Positions 31,637 through 33,453 of a stretch of DNA of 33,453 nucleotides are shown in pieces. How positions within the stretch are numbered: position 1 is the first letter of the stretch; every line of letters starts with the position of its first letter. This DNA is from an uncultured Bacilli bacterium. GTDB taxonomy: Bacteria > Bacillota_I > Bacilli_A > RF39 > UBA660. Location: assembly GCA_947589165.1 (NCBI GenBank), contig CANQCH010000002.1, positions 1-33,453 on the forward strand. The letters are read 5' to 3'. The position numbers were made by a program, and so were the translations under genes. The notes under the pieces are model-generated. The model worked only from the letters and a program-made list of their open reading frames with translations, was not told where the DNA came from and did not search any database.

Positions 31637-32254
31637 TTAAAATGCTAGCACCCCCATTGATTGTAAAATATACAAAATTATAAGGGCAATAATAATTAAA
31701 CAAATAAAATTATATAAGCCATCCCGTTGGAAAATCCGCGGTAAATGACCTTTAATTGCTTGTAAAGCAATATAAACTAAATAACCAATGATGCCCCCAC
31801 AGACATTTAAGATAATGTCATCAATATCAAAAGACCGGCCAATATTTAATTGAACAAATTCTACCGTGAAACTTACAATCGCACTAATAATTGCCGCTGG
31901 TACAATATTTTTGGATTTGATATAATCGGCCACAAAATAACCAAACGGAATAAAAACTAAAATATTGCCAATCACATTGTAATAAAATAATTTACTCCCG
32001 ACTTTATAACGTAAGATTTCAGTAAAAGGAATAATATTAAAACCGGAACTATTATTTAATTCCACATTAGTTAATAATTGAAATAATAAAAAGATATAGA
32101 TAATAGCTAAAATATTAAAGAACTCTTTATATAAACTCATTTTTTCCCGATGACTATGCCAATAGAAAAAGCGAAGCGAAATCATGGTAACTAAAAAAAT
32201 CATAATAACCGGCCAATTATCATTAATGGTTGTTTTGATTATATTCCATATCAC
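31637..32254 (-). CDS. VanZ family membrane protein
   Basis: The 205-residue protein has about five membrane segments and VanZ-family signatures: FNIIPFTEI, NVIGNILVFIPFGYF, and EFVQLNIGRSFDIDDIILN followed by GGIIGY. The family is common in Gram-positives; VanZ itself gives slight teicoplanin resistance, but the general function is unknown. It overlaps the yqfD end by 32 bases and directly precedes ybeY, where B. subtilis has phoH and yqfF. Its place in a ribosome/envelope gene cluster hints at an envelope role, nothing more. Confidence 0.9.
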   Translation of the reverse strand: MIWNIIKTTINDNWPVIMIFLVTMISLRFFYWHSHREKMSLYKEFFNILAIIYIFLLFQLLTNVELNNSSGFNIIPFTEILRYKVGSKLFYYNVIGNILVFIPFGYFVADYIKSKNIVPAAIISAIVSFTVEFVQLNIGRSFDIDDIILNVCGGIIGYLVYIALQAIKGHLPRIFQRDGLYNFICLIIIALIILYILQSMGVLAF

Positions 32255-33407
32255 TTAAATCATTCCCTTCTATATTTTCTGGTATAATTTCTTCTTGACT
32301 AATTAATTCTTTCGCGATGATAAATATTTCTATCTCCATTTTACTATTGTTTAGCGTTTTTTTCAAAACTTTTTTATCAATTATCTCATCTTGAGGCTTT
32401 AATTTAATTTTAAGATTTGCTTCCGCCTTTTCTAACCCAATCGCTAATGCTTCTTCTTCGCTATAGGTTAAGGTCTTTTTTAGACTTTCTTTTTCCGTTT
32501 CTAAAATTAATTTATAATCAAACAAGCTTAATAATGTCCGATAAGAACTTTCATAAGTAGGAAAACGATCTTTAAAAATTTTGGTTTTGTTATTCCCCTT
32601 TTGCCAAATTAAATTATATTTTTGGCGGCCGGTGTTGGTATATTCATCATGGCTAAACGGAATACTCACCTTCACGGTATACCAAGTTTCCGCGTATACT
32701 TCACCTTCGGCGCATACCCGATTTTTTTCTTCATTATTATGGGTAATAATTCCACTGATTAGGACGTCTCCCGGTTTAACTAAATCATTAGGTCGAACTA
32801 AAGCTTCCCCTTTTTCAATCAGTAGGCTTTTAATTGTCCCTTCTTTACTAGCAATAATATTACATTTTTTATTTTCTTTATTAATGTCCGTGATTATGCG
32901 CTCTTCCACCCGAACATTAATAATCATACCATCAGTTTCAATTTCTAACCAATCTAATTTATCTGGATATTTTTCTAATAACTTTTCTTTAATTTTTTGT
33001 AATTCTTGATAACTTTTTTTAAAAGCTAAAGGTTTAACGCCTTCGGTTTCTAGTTCTTCTAAAATTAATTCTCTAATCATTTTATTTTCATGAATAACAT
33101 TAACTTCGACGACTAAGTGACTACAAATTAATAAAAACGCCAAACCGATGAGAAAACAAATTAAAAATAAATGATATTTTTGGAAATTACTTTTAAGAGC
33201 ATACCAACCTAAATCTTTTACCTTTTGAAACTTATAACTAACTAAATATTTTTGAATTTTATCGGCTGTTTTTGCCTCAACTTTTAAATAAATAAAGGGC
33301 TTTTCATATTTAATGGCTAATATGGCTAAATTTAATTGGGCTAACTTATTAACTAATTTATAATAATCAGAACATTGGGCTTTAAGCCATAAATAATGTT
33401 TATTCAT
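32223..33407 (-). CDS. yqfD: Sporulation protein YqfD (stage IV-type)
   Basis: YqfD is needed for efficient sporulation in B. subtilis and is made under mother-cell control. The 394-residue protein has a cytosolic N-terminal domain, a membrane segment (about 77-97, LFLICFLIGLAFLLICSHLV), and an outer region with ASKEGTIKSLLIEKGEALV, VKPGDVLISG and AEGEVYAETWYTV, characteristic of the family. The length fits. The ATG at 33407 overlaps the end of a YqfC-like gene by 8 bases. Its presence suggests a spore former or a recent descendant of one. Confidence 0.93.
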   Translation of the reverse strand: MNKHYLWLKAQCSDYYKLVNKLAQLNLAILAIKYEKPFIYLKVEAKTADKIQKYLVSYKFQKVKDLGWYALKSNFQKYHLFLICFLIGLAFLLICSHLVVEVNVIHENKMIRELILEELETEGVKPLAFKKSYQELQKIKEKLLEKYPDKLDWLEIETDGMIINVRVEERIITDINKENKKCNIIASKEGTIKSLLIEKGEALVRPNDLVKPGDVLISGIITHNNEEKNRVCAEGEVYAETWYTVKVSIPFSHDEYTNTGRQKYNLIWQKGNNKTKIFKDRFPTYESSYRTLLSLFDYKLILETEKESLKKTLTYSEEEALAIGLEKAEANLKIKLKPQDEIIDKKVLKKTLNNSKMEIEIFIIAKELISQEEIIPENIEGNDLSDMEYNQNNH

Positions 33408-33453
33408 CGACTTTACCTACATTGGTAATTTGCCCTTTAATTAAAAGTTCTTT
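33400..33453 (-). CDS. yqfC: C-terminus of a YqfC-like protein (partial, cut by window edge)
   Basis: An open frame enters from the right edge and ends with TAA at 33400-33402, giving KELLIKGQITNVGKVDE at its C-terminus. The ELLIKGxI pattern fits the last strand of YabP/YqfC-family spore proteins, and B. subtilis has yqfC directly upstream of yqfD. Only 17 residues are visible, so the call rests mainly on position. Confidence 0.6.
   Translation of the reverse strand, partial: KELLIKGQITNVGKVDE

Noticed and set aside
32581..33009. 142-aa plus-strand frame inside yqfD
   Set aside because: It is fully covered by a well-recognised gene on the other strand and has no ribosome binding site or recognisable motif.

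Overview
The window looks like the chromosome of a low-GC, Gram-positive-type Bacillota, probably an uncultured gut lineage of Bacilli near the Erysipelotrichia/RF39/Mollicutes-related groups. The placement is inference. It rests on the AT-rich sequence, the presence of both PolC and DnaE, and B. subtilis-type clusters (yqfC-yqfD...ybeY-dgkA-era-yqzL-recO; yqeG-yqeH; yceD-rpmF). The standard code is used: TGA ends the gene at 5798. Peptidoglycan genes (PBP, VanY, sortase) and YqfC/YqfD argue for a walled, possibly spore-forming cell, not a mycoplasma. No tRNA, rRNA, CRISPR array, insertion sequence or gene-free stretch over 300 bases was seen.

Layout. 1-1024: one unrecognised plus-strand gene with its own promoter and terminator. 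1024-9486 (minus): an accessory block. It starts at a strong promoter (9513-9541) and encodes an orphan protein, a membrane-anchored McrB-like AAA+ ATPase, a DUF2357-like protein without an obvious nuclease, and a membrane protein with about 25 calcium-loop repeats and a TasA/camelysin-like tip. After a terminator and a second promoter come another TasA-like protein carrying a barrel-like domain and a small holin-like protein. This block is the best candidate for an undescribed system: a cytosolic ATPase module genetically coupled to cell-surface proteins. 9589-13504 (minus): yqeG-yqeH-mutL-yceD-rpmF. 13521-21386 (minus): dnaE and polC in tandem, followed by a MazG-like pyrophosphohydrolase.

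21424-24785: a small orphan gene divergent from a VanY carboxypeptidase, then a class B-like sortase and a secreted protein with an NPDTF sorting signal, its likely substrate. 24899-25635: rpmG-efp. 25760-27715: a class B penicillin-binding protein, divergent from a yqfT-like gene that converges on nfo. 29035-33453: a remodelled yqfC-yqfD-vanZ-ybeY-dgkA-era-yqzL-recO cluster running off the right edge.

Several starts were moved to the ATG with the best Shine-Dalgarno (mcrB-like 8410, mutL 12020, yqeG 13473, yqfT 27778, nfo 28934). Small genes found by eye are rpmG, yqzL and the partial yqfC. Promoters here often combine an extended -10 (TGnTATAAT) with a TTGCAA -35.
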